A program made the translations under genes and the position numbers. A stretch of DNA of 5,272 bases from Lachnospiraceae bacterium UBA7110 (lineage in GTDB: Bacteria; Bacillota; Clostridia; Lachnospirales; Lachnospiraceae), in the NCBI GenBank assembly GCA_002492295.1, contig DKYC01000075.1:1-5272 (forward strand), read 5' to 3'. Position 1 is the first letter of the stretch, and each line of letters starts with the position of its first letter. The notes beneath the pieces are model-generated. The model did not search any database and was not told the DNA's origin. It saw only the letters and a list, made by a program, of their open reading frames with translations. Below, in pieces: positions 5,234-5,272 of this stretch.

Positions 5234-5272
5234 ATTCGTGTTTTAGGCGAAATCTTATCAGCAATATCATAT

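Noticed and set aside
5224..5235. ATG at 5235 as the HD-GYP start
   Set aside because: It overlaps the GGAGG ribosome binding site of the ATG at 5223 and has no ribosome binding site of its own.

Overview
The window looks like chromosomal DNA from an anaerobic low-to-mid-GC Firmicute, most likely a Clostridia/Lachnospiraceae-type bacterium. The reasons are purine-rich Shine-Dalgarno sites, a consensus sigma-A promoter, compact U-tract terminators, a Gram-positive type lipoprotein, a BspA-like leucine-rich repeat protein, and an HD-GYP protein with the N- and C-terminal extensions common in that group. The family assignments come from reading the translations by eye; no database search was run. 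There is no sign of an insertion sequence, phage, CRISPR array, tRNA or rRNA.

Layout from left to right: (1) the 3' end of a plus-strand gene for a charged helical protein, followed 44 bp later by a 302-residue leucine-rich repeat protein, probably in one operon (1-1553). (2) A bidirectional terminator, then on the minus strand a membrane-anchored protein with a trigger-factor-like FKBP domain, a helical C-terminal region and an acidic Glu/Thr/Ala tail carrying a 10-residue tandem repeat (1636-2955). (3) A 345-bp divergent intergenic region (2956-3300) holding leader hairpins for the minus-strand gene, several perfect palindromes, a strong sigma-A promoter facing right and a hairpin in its 5' leader. 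(4) A two-gene plus-strand operon: a small protein resembling the N-terminal domain of clostridial PilZ proteins but without the PilZ domain, and a small lipoprotein (3301-4143). (5) A second bidirectional terminator squeezed between two stop codons, then on the minus strand an HD-GYP family protein in which the His of the HD dyad is Phe (4171-5223).

How the genes may work together: the PilZN-like/lipoprotein operon and the convergent HD-GYP gene could both belong to cyclic-di-GMP signalling or surface behaviour, although each is atypical (a PilZ protein without PilZ, an HD-GYP protein without the HD histidine). The FKBP-like protein and the lipoprotein both act outside the membrane. No complete, obviously new multi-gene system is visible. 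The most interesting items are the altered HD-GYP site, the PilZN-only/lipoprotein pair, the membrane-tethered trigger-factor derivative and the structured divergent intergenic region.
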